From: Anaerolineae bacterium
Lineage (GTDB): Bacteria > Chloroflexota > Anaerolineae > Aggregatilineales > Aggregatilineaceae
Length of the DNA: 9,153 bases
NCBI GenBank assembly: GCA_016929355.1
Contig: JAFGJA010000461.1
Span: 1 to 9,153 of the forward strand
Reading direction: 5' to 3'
Positions 1 to 5,813 of the stretch are shown in pieces. Numbering within the stretch: the stretch's first letter is position 1; each line of letters begins with the position of its first letter. Below the pieces are notes generated by a model. It was not told the DNA's origin. It saw only the letters and a program-made list of their open reading frames with translations, and ran no database searches. Both the position numbers and the translations under genes were made by a program.

Positions 1-515
1 GGGATTTCGTCGCTGACGTAAATGTCGCCCGTTGTGCCGCTCTGGACACCGACGCGCAGACCCGCCAAATCTTCAGCTACCGACACCGTCGCGGCGTCCG
101 CTTCGCGCACGGCGATCATCTGACCGGCATTGAAGTAGGGGTTGGTGAAGTCCACGATTTCTTCGCGTTCGGCGGTGATTGTGGCGGCACTGGCGACCAT
201 GTCAAATTCGCCGGAGGCCAACGCCACGAAAATACCATCCCAACGGGTGTTGACGAATTGCGGTTCGAAACCGGCGCGTTCAGCCAACGCCTTCACAAGA
301 TCATAGTCGAACCCGGCAATTTCGCCGTTTTCATCAACATATTCAAAGGGCGGATATTCCGCATTGGTCCCAATCGTCACCACACCGAGGTCGTTATCCT
401 GCGCGGCGCGGTCTGGTGCATGAGCCGGTTCGGTCCACCCGTAAGCGGGTGAAGCCATCACCATAACGAGCGAAACAACGACTAAAATTCCAACTAAATA
501 TTTGTGTTTGAACAT
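1..515 (-). CDS. ABC transporter substrate-binding protein, family 3 (partial, N-terminal part)
   Basis: Reading leftwards from an ATG at 515-513, 171 codons stay open to the window edge, so the C-terminal part is missing. Residues 1-26 are a Sec signal peptide: basic start (MFKHK), a hydrophobic core, then an Ala-rich end near ASPAYG. There is no lipobox cysteine, so it looks secreted rather than a lipoprotein. From residue 46 comes the first lobe of a bacterial extracellular solute-binding protein family 3 domain: GTNAEYPPFEY, GFDYDLVKALAERAGF, WDGIFVALASGEFDMVASA, TAERE, then VGVQSGTTGD. Family members capture polar amino acids or similar small ligands outside the membrane and pass them to an ABC importer; the ligand cannot be read here. 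An AAGGAG lies 10 nt before the ATG and supports this start. The permease and ATPase genes would be expected beyond the left edge. Confidence 0.93.
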   Translation of the reverse strand, partial: MFKHKYLVGILVVVSLVMVMASPAYGWTEPAHAPDRAAQDNDLGVVTIGTNAEYPPFEYVDENGEIAGFDYDLVKALAERAGFEPQFVNTRWDGIFVALASGEFDMVASAATITAEREEIVDFTNPYFNAGQMIAVREADAATVSVAEDLAGLRVGVQSGTTGDIYVSDEI

Positions 516-525
516 CGACTGTCTT

Positions 526-531
526 CTCCTT
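526..531 (-). promoter_or_regulatory. Ribosome binding site of the solute-binding protein gene
   Basis: AAGGAG on the minus strand, 10 nt upstream of the ATG at 515-513. It fixes the start at the head of the signal peptide. Confidence 0.7.
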
Positions 532-586
532 ATGTAAAGTGACAAAAAACGGTATTTCAAAAATGCTTGGCGCACTCGCGCCTCAT

Positions 587-617
587 ACTATACTACGTGA
601 AAGCAGCGTATAGTTAA
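587..617 (-). promoter_or_regulatory. Possible promoter and operator dyad of the solute-binding protein gene
   Basis: On the minus strand, TTAACT (617-612), a 16-nt spacer and TAGTAT (595-590) form a weak sigma-70-type promoter. A 7-bp inverted repeat, ACTATAC at 587-593 and GTATAGT at 608-614 with centres 21 bp apart, covers the same bases and could be a repressor site. The rest of 516-695 holds only short hairpins: GGCGC/GCGCC at 569-582 in the leader of this gene, and GGTGG/CCACC at 681-694 just before the tRNA promoter. No gene is seen there. Confidence 0.28.
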
Positions 618-695
618 TTTAATTATCGTGCAAACTGCATAAACACAAAATTAAACTGGGCAGCCATCCGGCTTAAAATTGGTGGTAATCCACCG

Positions 696-723
696 TTGAA
701 AAGACAATTTTTTATGCTATACT
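696..723 (+). promoter_or_regulatory. Promoter of the tRNA-Lys gene
   Basis: TTGAAA at 696-701, a 16-nt spacer, and TATACT at 718-723. The TG at 715-716, one base before the -10, gives an extended -10. Transcription would start near 730, a few bases before the mature tRNA 5' end at 736. This is the most convincing promoter in the window. Confidence 0.6.
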
Positions 724-735
724 GGTGGCACTTGG

Positions 736-808
736 GGGCGTGTAGCTCAATTGGCAGAGCAGTGGCCTTTTAAGCCATAGGTTAGGGGTTCGATTCCCTT
801 CACGCTCA
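736..808 (+). tRNA. tRNA-Lys (anticodon UUU)
   Basis: A full 73-nt cloverleaf can be folded by hand. The acceptor stem GGGCGTG (736-742) pairs with CACGCTC (801-807), with one G-U pair. The D stem is GCTC/GAGC. The anticodon stem GTGGC/GCCAT (762-766 and 774-778) closes the loop CTTTTAA, giving anticodon TTT at 769-771, read as UUU for lysine. The T stem AGGGG/CCCTT encloses TTCGATT. The discriminator is A808, and no CCA is encoded, so a CCA-adding enzyme must supply it. The gene has its own promoter and a terminator about 27 nt downstream. Confidence 0.96.
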
Positions 809-834
809 CACAGTTTTGCACGGCTTGGCCGGGG

Positions 835-871
835 GGCGATCCTGGATTATCGGGATCGCTCTTTTTGTTTT
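835..871 (+). terminator. Rho-independent terminator after tRNA-Lys
   Basis: Stem GCGATCC (836-842) and GGATCGC (853-859) around a 10-nt loop, followed by the T-rich tract TCTTTTTGTTTT (860-871). It ends 28 nt before the next start codon, so it separates the tRNA transcript from the SH3b gene unless read through. Confidence 0.8.
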
Positions 872-899
872 AGGGCAAATGGAGTGAGGCGGAGCAGTG

Positions 900-2723
900 A
901 TGTATCTACAACGAACCGTTACCCTAAGTATTTTGTTTTTACTGGTTTTGCTCTTGCTTGGGATCGGCTTGATTCTTGTGCCGGCCAGTTATGCGCGCGA
1001 GTCGCACCCGCAAGATCAGCCAGACGTTTACGCTGAAGCGTTGGGGCAGGCTAATCTGCGCAGTGGACCGGGCATTGAGTATGATGTCGTGGGCGAGATC
1101 GCCGCCGGGACACAATACCGGATTCTGGCGCAGCATTCGCGTGTGCCCTGGTTCATGATCGAAACGCCGCAGTTCGCCGTGCCCGCCGCCTGGGTCTATG
1201 TTGATCTGGTCGCGGTGATCGGCAATCTGGCGCTAGTGCCGTATGTGAGCGATTTTGACGCCGTGGTCACGGCAACGTCGATTCCTTCGCCGACGGCAAC
1301 CGCGACAATGACAGCGACAAGCGCGCCGCCAGTGGTTGATACTGCGGCAGATATTGCAACTGATACTGTGGTGGATACGACGCCCTTTGCACCAACCGCC
1401 TCGCCGGAAAACGCGACAACACTCACGCCGACGATAACTTTAACGCCGACGCTGGCGGGAACGATTGCGGTCACTATTGGTGAAGCGAATATCCGTTTTG
1501 GTCCGGCGGTGGAATACCCGGTCATCGTCAAGGTGGAAGCGGGCCGCCAATTTCAGATTCTCCAAATTCACTCGACGCTGCCCTGGATGCGTATTGCCCT
1601 GGACGAATCGCCCACCGGGTCCGGTTGGGTTTACTCGTCGCTGATCGAGATCATGGGGAGCCTGAGCGGTATCCCGATCACGAGTGTCACCCAGTTCGAC
1701 TATCCGACGCTGACGCCCACGCCGCAAACGGTGATCGTCAATGGCGTGCCCTGGGCCGATGCCCCGCAGCCGCAAGGCAAATTAGCGGAAACATTGGGGA
1801 ATGCGATGCACGCCTATTTGCTCGAACAGGGCTTCGCGCCGCACTCGGAACGGATGGCAGGTGCGTTTGTGATGGATTTGGCAACAGGTGATAATTTCGC
1901 GCTGAATGATAACGTGGCGTTTAGCGGCATGAGCCTGACCAAGATCGCAATCCTGGCCGCGTATTTCCAGCGTTTCCCCGGTCCCTATGATGAAGATACC
2001 GCCTATCTGATCGCGGATACGCTGATGTGTAGCGAAAATATCACGACGAATGAGATGCTTGCACAGATCGGGGATGGCGATCCATTAACCGGGGCGCAGC
2101 GCGTGACCGTTTTTCTGCAAAGCCTGGGCTTGATGAATACGTTCATCATGCGCCAATACGTTGTCCGTGAGGATGAAGTGCCCGTTGGCGTGGCGACGCT
2201 CACTACCGGGGCGGATCAGACCAGCGCTCACCCGGATGCCTATAACCAGATCGTGCCGCGCGAATTGGGGTGGCTGCTGGCGGGGATGTACCAGTGCGCG
2301 AAGGATGGCACGGGTTTGCTTGCCGAGCATTACCCTGACGATTTTACGATCCAGCAGTGTCGCCGGATGCTCTACGCGATGGATGCCAACGAGATCGGCG
2401 TGTTTCTGGAAACGGGTGTCCCGGCGGGCACGACGGTGATCCACAAGCACGGCTGGGTGGCGGACACACACGGGGACGCGGGGATCGTGATTGGGCCGGA
2501 TCGCGCGTATGTGTTTGTGGCGACGTTGTATAATCGTGATTATCTGGAATTTCCCGAATCATCGCCGGTTATGACCGAATTGGCGCGCATGACGTGGAAC
2601 GCTTTTTATCTCAACGCGCCGCTTGAATTGCCAACCGTCACCAACGCGCAAGCCTTTTGTGATCCGCGCAGTGATCCGGTGATGGGCTGGCTCATGAGTG
2701 ATGGCGTGCCAATGCCACAGTAA
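900..2723 (+). CDS. Exported protein with two SH3b domains and a serine beta-lactamase-like domain
   Basis: A 607-residue cell-envelope protein. Residues 1-33 are an N-terminal hydrophobic segment (signal peptide or anchor). Two related bacterial SH3 domains follow at about 44-116 and 190-262 (ANLRSGPGIEYDVV and ANIRFGPAVEYPVI), separated by a Thr/Ala/Pro-rich linker at 120-186. From about 295 to 565 there is a class A beta-lactamase-type fold (Beta-lactamase2 family): GAFVMDLATGDNFALND, the nucleophile motif S345-LT-K348, S378-E-N380 in place of SDN, and K516-H-G518 in place of KTG. SH3b domains usually bind cell wall, so a role in peptidoglycan metabolism (DD-peptidase or esterase-like) is more likely than antibiotic resistance; this is inferred. 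The SxxK-to-SxN distance of 33 residues is shorter than in TEM-type enzymes (about 60), and I could not place a Glu166 equivalent. A GTG at 897 is an alternative start: GGAG at 891-894 favours ATG 900, GAGG at 886-889 would serve GTG. Confidence 0.85.
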   Translation: MYLQRTVTLSILFLLVLLLLGIGLILVPASYARESHPQDQPDVYAEALGQANLRSGPGIEYDVVGEIAAGTQYRILAQHSRVPWFMIETPQFAVPAAWVYVDLVAVIGNLALVPYVSDFDAVVTATSIPSPTATATMTATSAPPVVDTAADIATDTVVDTTPFAPTASPENATTLTPTITLTPTLAGTIAVTIGEANIRFGPAVEYPVIVKVEAGRQFQILQIHSTLPWMRIALDESPTGSGWVYSSLIEIMGSLSGIPITSVTQFDYPTLTPTPQTVIVNGVPWADAPQPQGKLAETLGNAMHAYLLEQGFAPHSERMAGAFVMDLATGDNFALNDNVAFSGMSLTKIAILAAYFQRFPGPYDEDTAYLIADTLMCSENITTNEMLAQIGDGDPLTGAQRVTVFLQSLGLMNTFIMRQYVVREDEVPVGVATLTTGADQTSAHPDAYNQIVPRELGWLLAGMYQCAKDGTGLLAEHYPDDFTIQQCRRMLYAMDANEIGVFLETGVPAGTTVIHKHGWVADTHGDAGIVIGPDRAYVFVATLYNRDYLEFPESSPVMTELARMTWNAFYLNAPLELPTVTNAQAFCDPRSDPVMGWLMSDGVPMPQ

Positions 2724-2726
2724 ATC

Positions 2727-2858
2727 GGGTGCATTCCAGATTCGGGGCAAGCCGTTTTTTGTAGGGGCGGGGCTTGCTCCGCCCGGCTATTTTTGGGGTA
2801 GAGCAAGCCCTACCCCTACGCAAAAACCAAAAACTCGCCCCAGATTTGGAATGCACCC
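2727..2858. repeat. Nested palindromic intergenic repeat (REP/BIME- or MITE-like)
   Basis: The outer arms, GGGTGCATTCCA(GATTC)GGGGC at 2727-2748 and its complement at 2837-2858, match at 19 of 22 positions. Inside, GTAGGGGCGGGGCTTGCTC (2761-2779) and its complement (2801-2819) match at 17 of 19. Each inner arm also folds alone: GGGCGG/CCGCCC at 2765-2784 and GGGGTAG/CTACCCC at 2795-2816, around the same GGGCTTGCTC core in opposite orientations. The element begins 4 nt after the stop of the SH3b gene and may act as an RNA stabiliser or partial terminator for it. It encodes no protein. Inverted hairpin pairs like this are typical of REP elements moved by a Y1 transposase; no transposase is in the window. 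Confidence 0.75.
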
Positions 2859-2874
2859 CAGTAAATCAGCGAGG

Positions 2875-2903
2875 TTGCCAGATTTCCGGCTTTATACCAT
2901 ACT
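2875..2903 (+). promoter_or_regulatory. Candidate promoter of the methyltransferase-nuclease operon
   Basis: TTGCCA (2875-2880), 17-nt spacer, CATACT (2898-2903): five and four matches to the -35 and -10 consensus. It lies just outside the palindromic repeat and would give a leader of about 30 nt before the ATG at 2942. TTGACT at 2903-2908 is a second -35-like hexamer but lacks a good -10. Confidence 0.33.
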
Positions 2904-2941
2904 TGACTTATCGGCCATTTGTTCGATGAATACTTGGTGTT

Positions 2942-3829
2942 ATGCGTATCCCACAACCGTTTCCATACCAGGGCAGCAAGCGCAAAATTGCCCATGAGAT
3001 TGTCGCTTTACTCCCGAATCATCCGGCGCGTTTAATCGAGCCGTTTGTGGGATCGGGGGCGGTATCATTGCGGGCGGCGGCATCAGGTAAAGCGGAACAG
3101 TTCGTGTTTAACGACATCAATGCTCCTTTGATTGCGTTATGGGAACGTATTGTCAATGCGCCAGATGAGATCGCGGACCAATACGCGGCGCTGTGGCATA
3201 GGCAACTCGGTCAGGAAAAAGCCTTCTATTTCCAGGTACGCGATCACTTTAATCAAACCTATCGCCCCGATTATTTGCTGTATTTGTTAGCGCGCTGTGT
3301 CAAAGCGGCGGTGCGTTACAATGCCAATGGCGAATTTAACCAGAGCGCGGATAATCGCCGCAAAGGGATGCAGCCGGACCGGATGCGCCAGAATATTCGC
3401 CACACCGCACGGTTACTCAAGAATCGTGTCAGTTTTTACGCTGTTGATTACCGCGAAATCCTCGCCCAAACACACCCCACTGATGTAGTTTACATGGACC
3501 CGCCGTATCAAGGGGTTAACCAGCAAGACCCGCGTTATGTGCAGAGACTCGCGCTTGAGGAACTTAGCGCGGCATTGCAAGATCTAAATGCGCGTAATGT
3601 GCCGTTCATGGTCAGCTATGATGGGCGGACCGGAAAAAAAGTGCATGGTCAACTGCTGCCGGAATCGCTTAATCTCACGCGGATCGAAATCAACGCGGGG
3701 CGTTCATCGCAAGCTACGCTTTTGGGTCGCAGTAGCACCACATTTGAGTCACTGTATTTATCCGCGAATTTGTCAGCGCATCTGAAAAATCGTTTACAAC
3801 CTGTTTTGCAACTCTCCCTTTGGACGTGA
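2942..3829 (+). CDS. D12-class (Dam-type) DNA adenine-N6 methyltransferase
   Basis: A 295-residue alpha-class S-adenosylmethionine-dependent N6-adenine DNA methyltransferase. The D12 motifs appear in the expected order: motif X PYQGSKR (8-14), the SAM-binding loop EPFVGSGA (33-40), NDIN (57-60), the conserved VRYNANGEFN (124-133), and catalytic motif IV DPPY (186-189). A C-terminal GRSSQATLLGRSST stretch (253-266) precedes ESLYLS. Motifs and length are complete, so it should be active. It would protect the host's own sites from the HNH nuclease encoded directly behind it, making a type II restriction-modification pair with the methylase first. The recognition sequence cannot be read from the protein; a lone Dam-type enzyme usually implies a palindromic site. 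The start has no clear Shine-Dalgarno sequence but is one residue before the first family-conserved positions. GC is lower than in most neighbours. Confidence 0.93.
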   Translation: MRIPQPFPYQGSKRKIAHEIVALLPNHPARLIEPFVGSGAVSLRAAASGKAEQFVFNDINAPLIALWERIVNAPDEIADQYAALWHRQLGQEKAFYFQVRDHFNQTYRPDYLLYLLARCVKAAVRYNANGEFNQSADNRRKGMQPDRMRQNIRHTARLLKNRVSFYAVDYREILAQTHPTDVVYMDPPYQGVNQQDPRYVQRLALEELSAALQDLNARNVPFMVSYDGRTGKKVHGQLLPESLNLTRIEINAGRSSQATLLGRSSTTFESLYLSANLSAHLKNRLQPVLQLSLWT

Positions 3830-3834
3830 TCGCC

Positions 3835-4566
3835 ATGCCCGATTTGCCGCCCGAATTTATCGCATTTCTGCAAAGCATTACCGGCAAACGCCCGCGTATC
3901 GTGATCGATCATATTCTCGAACATGGTTACATCATCACCGAAGAACTCCGCGCTCTCTACGGTTACAATCATCCACCCAGGGCCGCGCGTGATGTCCGTG
4001 AGCAGGGCGTGCCATTGGTGACGTTTCGCGTAACTGGCAGCGATGGGCGGCAAATTGCGGCATATAAGTTTGGCGATCCGGCTGATGTGGATCACGATAA
4101 ACTTGGCGGACGAACCGCTATTCCTAAATCTTTCAAAGACTCATTACTGGAACAGTACGATCAGCGTTGTGCAATTTGTCTGGAAACCTACGATTCGCAA
4201 TATTTGCAGGTTGATCACCGCATTCCATACGAAATTTCGGGCGAAGAAAACACAGAGACACGCGATCTGTCTGTTTATATGCTTGTGTGCCGTTCCTGCA
4301 ATCGGGCCAAAGCCTGGACCTGTGAACACTGCCCGAATACAGATACGCGCAATCTTGAAATATGTCAAACGTGTTATTGGGCCTATCCAGAAAATTACAG
4401 CCATATCGCCACGCGCCCGATCCGGCGTATAGAACTGGTGTGGGCCGACCACGAAATCTCAGATTTTGACGCGCTAAAACTGCAAGCTGCCATGAATGAT
4501 GAATTGTTGCCCGCTTATATCAAGGCTATTCTGGCGCGTCATCTCCGGCAAAACGATGCGGAATAA
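3835..4566 (+). CDS. HNH endonuclease, probable type II restriction enzyme
   Basis: A 243-residue protein. Residues about 1-90 look like a DNA-binding region, possibly winged-helix (ITEELRALYGYNHPPRAARDVREQG). An HNH (beta-beta-alpha metal) nuclease follows: C112-x2-C115, the D127-H128 catalytic pair in LQVDHRIPYE, then LVCRSCNRAK with C152, C155 and N156. The four cysteines should hold a structural zinc. A second Cys4 set, C163-x2-C166 and C177-x2-C180, suggests an extra zinc ribbon. With a D12 adenine methylase just upstream, the simplest reading is the restriction subunit of a type II system; it could instead be a nicking or methyl-directed HNH nuclease. ATG 3835 starts 5 nt after the methylase stop. 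In-frame GTG 3826 (sharing GTGA with that stop) and TTG 3820 are alternatives with no better ribosome binding site. AT-rich for the window: 43% GC on the line 4141-4200. Confidence 0.85.
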   Translation: MPDLPPEFIAFLQSITGKRPRIVIDHILEHGYIITEELRALYGYNHPPRAARDVREQGVPLVTFRVTGSDGRQIAAYKFGDPADVDHDKLGGRTAIPKSFKDSLLEQYDQRCAICLETYDSQYLQVDHRIPYEISGEENTETRDLSVYMLVCRSCNRAKAWTCEHCPNTDTRNLEICQTCYWAYPENYSHIATRPIRRIELVWADHEISDFDALKLQAAMNDELLPAYIKAILARHLRQNDAE

Positions 4567-4577
4567 GCTGCAAGGTC

Positions 4578-5705
4578 ATGCAGATTCTACTCCTTGAACC
4601 CTACGACACCGGTTCTCATGCGGTATGGCTGCGTGGGTATCAGGCGCATAGCGCGCATGAGGTACGGATTCTGAGCCTGGAAGGGCAGTTCTGGCAGTGG
4701 CGAATGCTCGGCGGCGCGGTAACGCTGGCGGACCGCTTCATGGCCTTGGGCACTTTGCCTGATCTGATCGTGGCATCGGACATGCTCGATCTGACGACGT
4801 TCCTCGCCTTGACGCGCCCGCTCACGGCGAAACTGCCCGTTGCGATCTATTTCCACGAAAACCAACTCACCTATCCGATTGGGCCGCGCCAGAAATTGCA
4901 GCAGCATTACGCCTTTATCAACTATGCGAGTGCGTTGGCGGCGGATGCCCTTGTGTTTAACAGCGCGTTTCATCGAGACGCCTTTTTCGCTGAACTGCCG
5001 CGCCTGCTGAAGCACTACCCGGATCACGTCCCGTTGCACACCGTCGAGCCGCTGCGCGAGCGGAGCGCGATCCTACCCGTTGGTTTGGATTTGCAGCGTT
5101 ATGATGCGTATCGTCCCCAGGCAGCATCCAACTCCGCGACGTGCAGCGGCGGAGTGCGCGACCGGACTCCGCTCATTGTTTGGAATCATCGCTGGGAGTA
5201 CGACAAAAATCCGCAGGCGTTTTTTAAGGCGCTGTATGCGCTGGCGGATGAGGGCCTCTCGTTTGAGGTCGCGTTGGTCGGCGAAAATACGCGGCAAAAT
5301 CCCACCGAGTTTGAGGAAGCCCGTGAACGACTTGGATCACGGGTGGTGCAATACGGGTATCTGGACTCATTCGCGGAGTACGCGCGGTTGTTGTGGCAGG
5401 CTGATCTGGTGGTCAGCACATCCAAGCAGGACTTTTTCGGGATCAGCGTGGTCGAGGCGATCTACTGTGGCTGCTGGCCGCTTTTGGCGGATCGCTTGAA
5501 TTTCCCCGCGCTCGTGCCTGCGCGCTGGCATCCCGACACGCTGTTTAAGTCTCCGGCTGTGCTGATCCGCCGCTTGCGCGCGCGCCTGACCGATCCGAGT
5601 CCGGCCCCACCTGAGTTACGCGCACACGTCGCGGCGTTCGACTGGCGCAGACTCGCCCCGCAGTATGATGATGCGTTCGCGGCGGTGATCAGGCGCTCGA
5701 AATGA
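4578..5705 (+). CDS. DUF3524 / tRNA-queuosine mannosyltransferase-like glycosyltransferase
   Basis: A 375-residue two-domain GT-B fold glycosyltransferase. The N-terminal DUF3524 part matches what I recall of human GTDC1/QTMAN, the enzyme that mannosylates queuosine in tRNA-Asp: LLEPYDTGSHAVWLRGY (5-21), the W-x-W patch near 39-41, YFHENQLTYP (91-100) and VFNSAFHRDAFF (126-137). The GT4-like second half has PVGLDL (167-172), NHRWEYDKNP (203-212) and SKQDFFGISVVEAIYCGCWPL (282-302). In that last motif the E-x7-E pair is D285-x7-E293. By family it should transfer a sugar from a nucleotide donor, acting in the cytoplasm; the tRNA substrate is inferred from the animal enzyme. A linker at about 180-196 carries a small DNA palindrome. 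It starts 11 nt after the nuclease gene with only a weak AAGG (4572-4575) close to the ATG; the start matches the family N-terminus. GC is clearly higher than in the preceding pair. Confidence 0.85.
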   Translation: MQILLLEPYDTGSHAVWLRGYQAHSAHEVRILSLEGQFWQWRMLGGAVTLADRFMALGTLPDLIVASDMLDLTTFLALTRPLTAKLPVAIYFHENQLTYPIGPRQKLQQHYAFINYASALAADALVFNSAFHRDAFFAELPRLLKHYPDHVPLHTVEPLRERSAILPVGLDLQRYDAYRPQAASNSATCSGGVRDRTPLIVWNHRWEYDKNPQAFFKALYALADEGLSFEVALVGENTRQNPTEFEEARERLGSRVVQYGYLDSFAEYARLLWQADLVVSTSKQDFFGISVVEAIYCGCWPLLADRLNFPALVPARWHPDTLFKSPAVLIRRLRARLTDPSPAPPELRAHVAAFDWRRLAPQYDDAFAAVIRRSK

Positions 5706-5805
5706 TCCCCGCGACCTCGATCATATTCCCGATCCGCACCGCGCGCGAATAGCCGACACTATTTTCCCAGTGTGCGCCGGATGACGTATTGCTGCGCTTG
5801 GTCAT
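5689..5805 (-). pseudogene. Truncated RidA/YjgF-family gene (5' remnant)
   Basis: A minus-strand frame from ATG 5805 encodes 38 residues. The first 33 (MTKRSNTSSGAHWENSVGYS, then RAVRIGNMIEVAG) match the N-terminus of RidA-family proteins, where VAG or VSG is normally followed by a conserved TT and about 95 more residues. Here it continues with five unrelated residues and a TGA at 5691-5689. Family-like sequence ends at 5707, and the stop codon of the glycosyltransferase is 5703-5705, so the break falls between the two genes. A good Shine-Dalgarno (GAGGAAG, ending 1 nt before the ATG) and 8-nt spacing behind the ydcZ-like stop show it was the second gene of that operon. Full RidA proteins hydrolyse reactive enamine/imine intermediates; this fragment lacks most of the fold and its active-site arginine region, so it is judged non-functional. 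Confidence 0.8.
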
Positions 5806-5813
5806 GCTTCCTC

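Noticed and set aside
258..452. 64-codon plus-strand ORF
   Set aside because: It is antisense to the solute-binding protein, whose signal peptide and domain motifs are unmistakable; the ORF has no ribosome binding site or family features.
736..808. tRNA-Lys as attachment site of an integrated element
   Set aside because: I noticed no second copy of the tRNA 3' end in the window and no integrase gene nearby.
1260..1470. Possible tandem repeat or CRISPR-like array
   Set aside because: The repetitiveness comes from Thr/Pro/Ala-rich codons of a linker; there is no fixed unit or spacer pattern.
2698..2997. 99-codon plus-strand ORF across the palindromic repeat
   Set aside because: Its reading comes from the repeat and overlaps the ends of both flanking genes; it resembles no protein.
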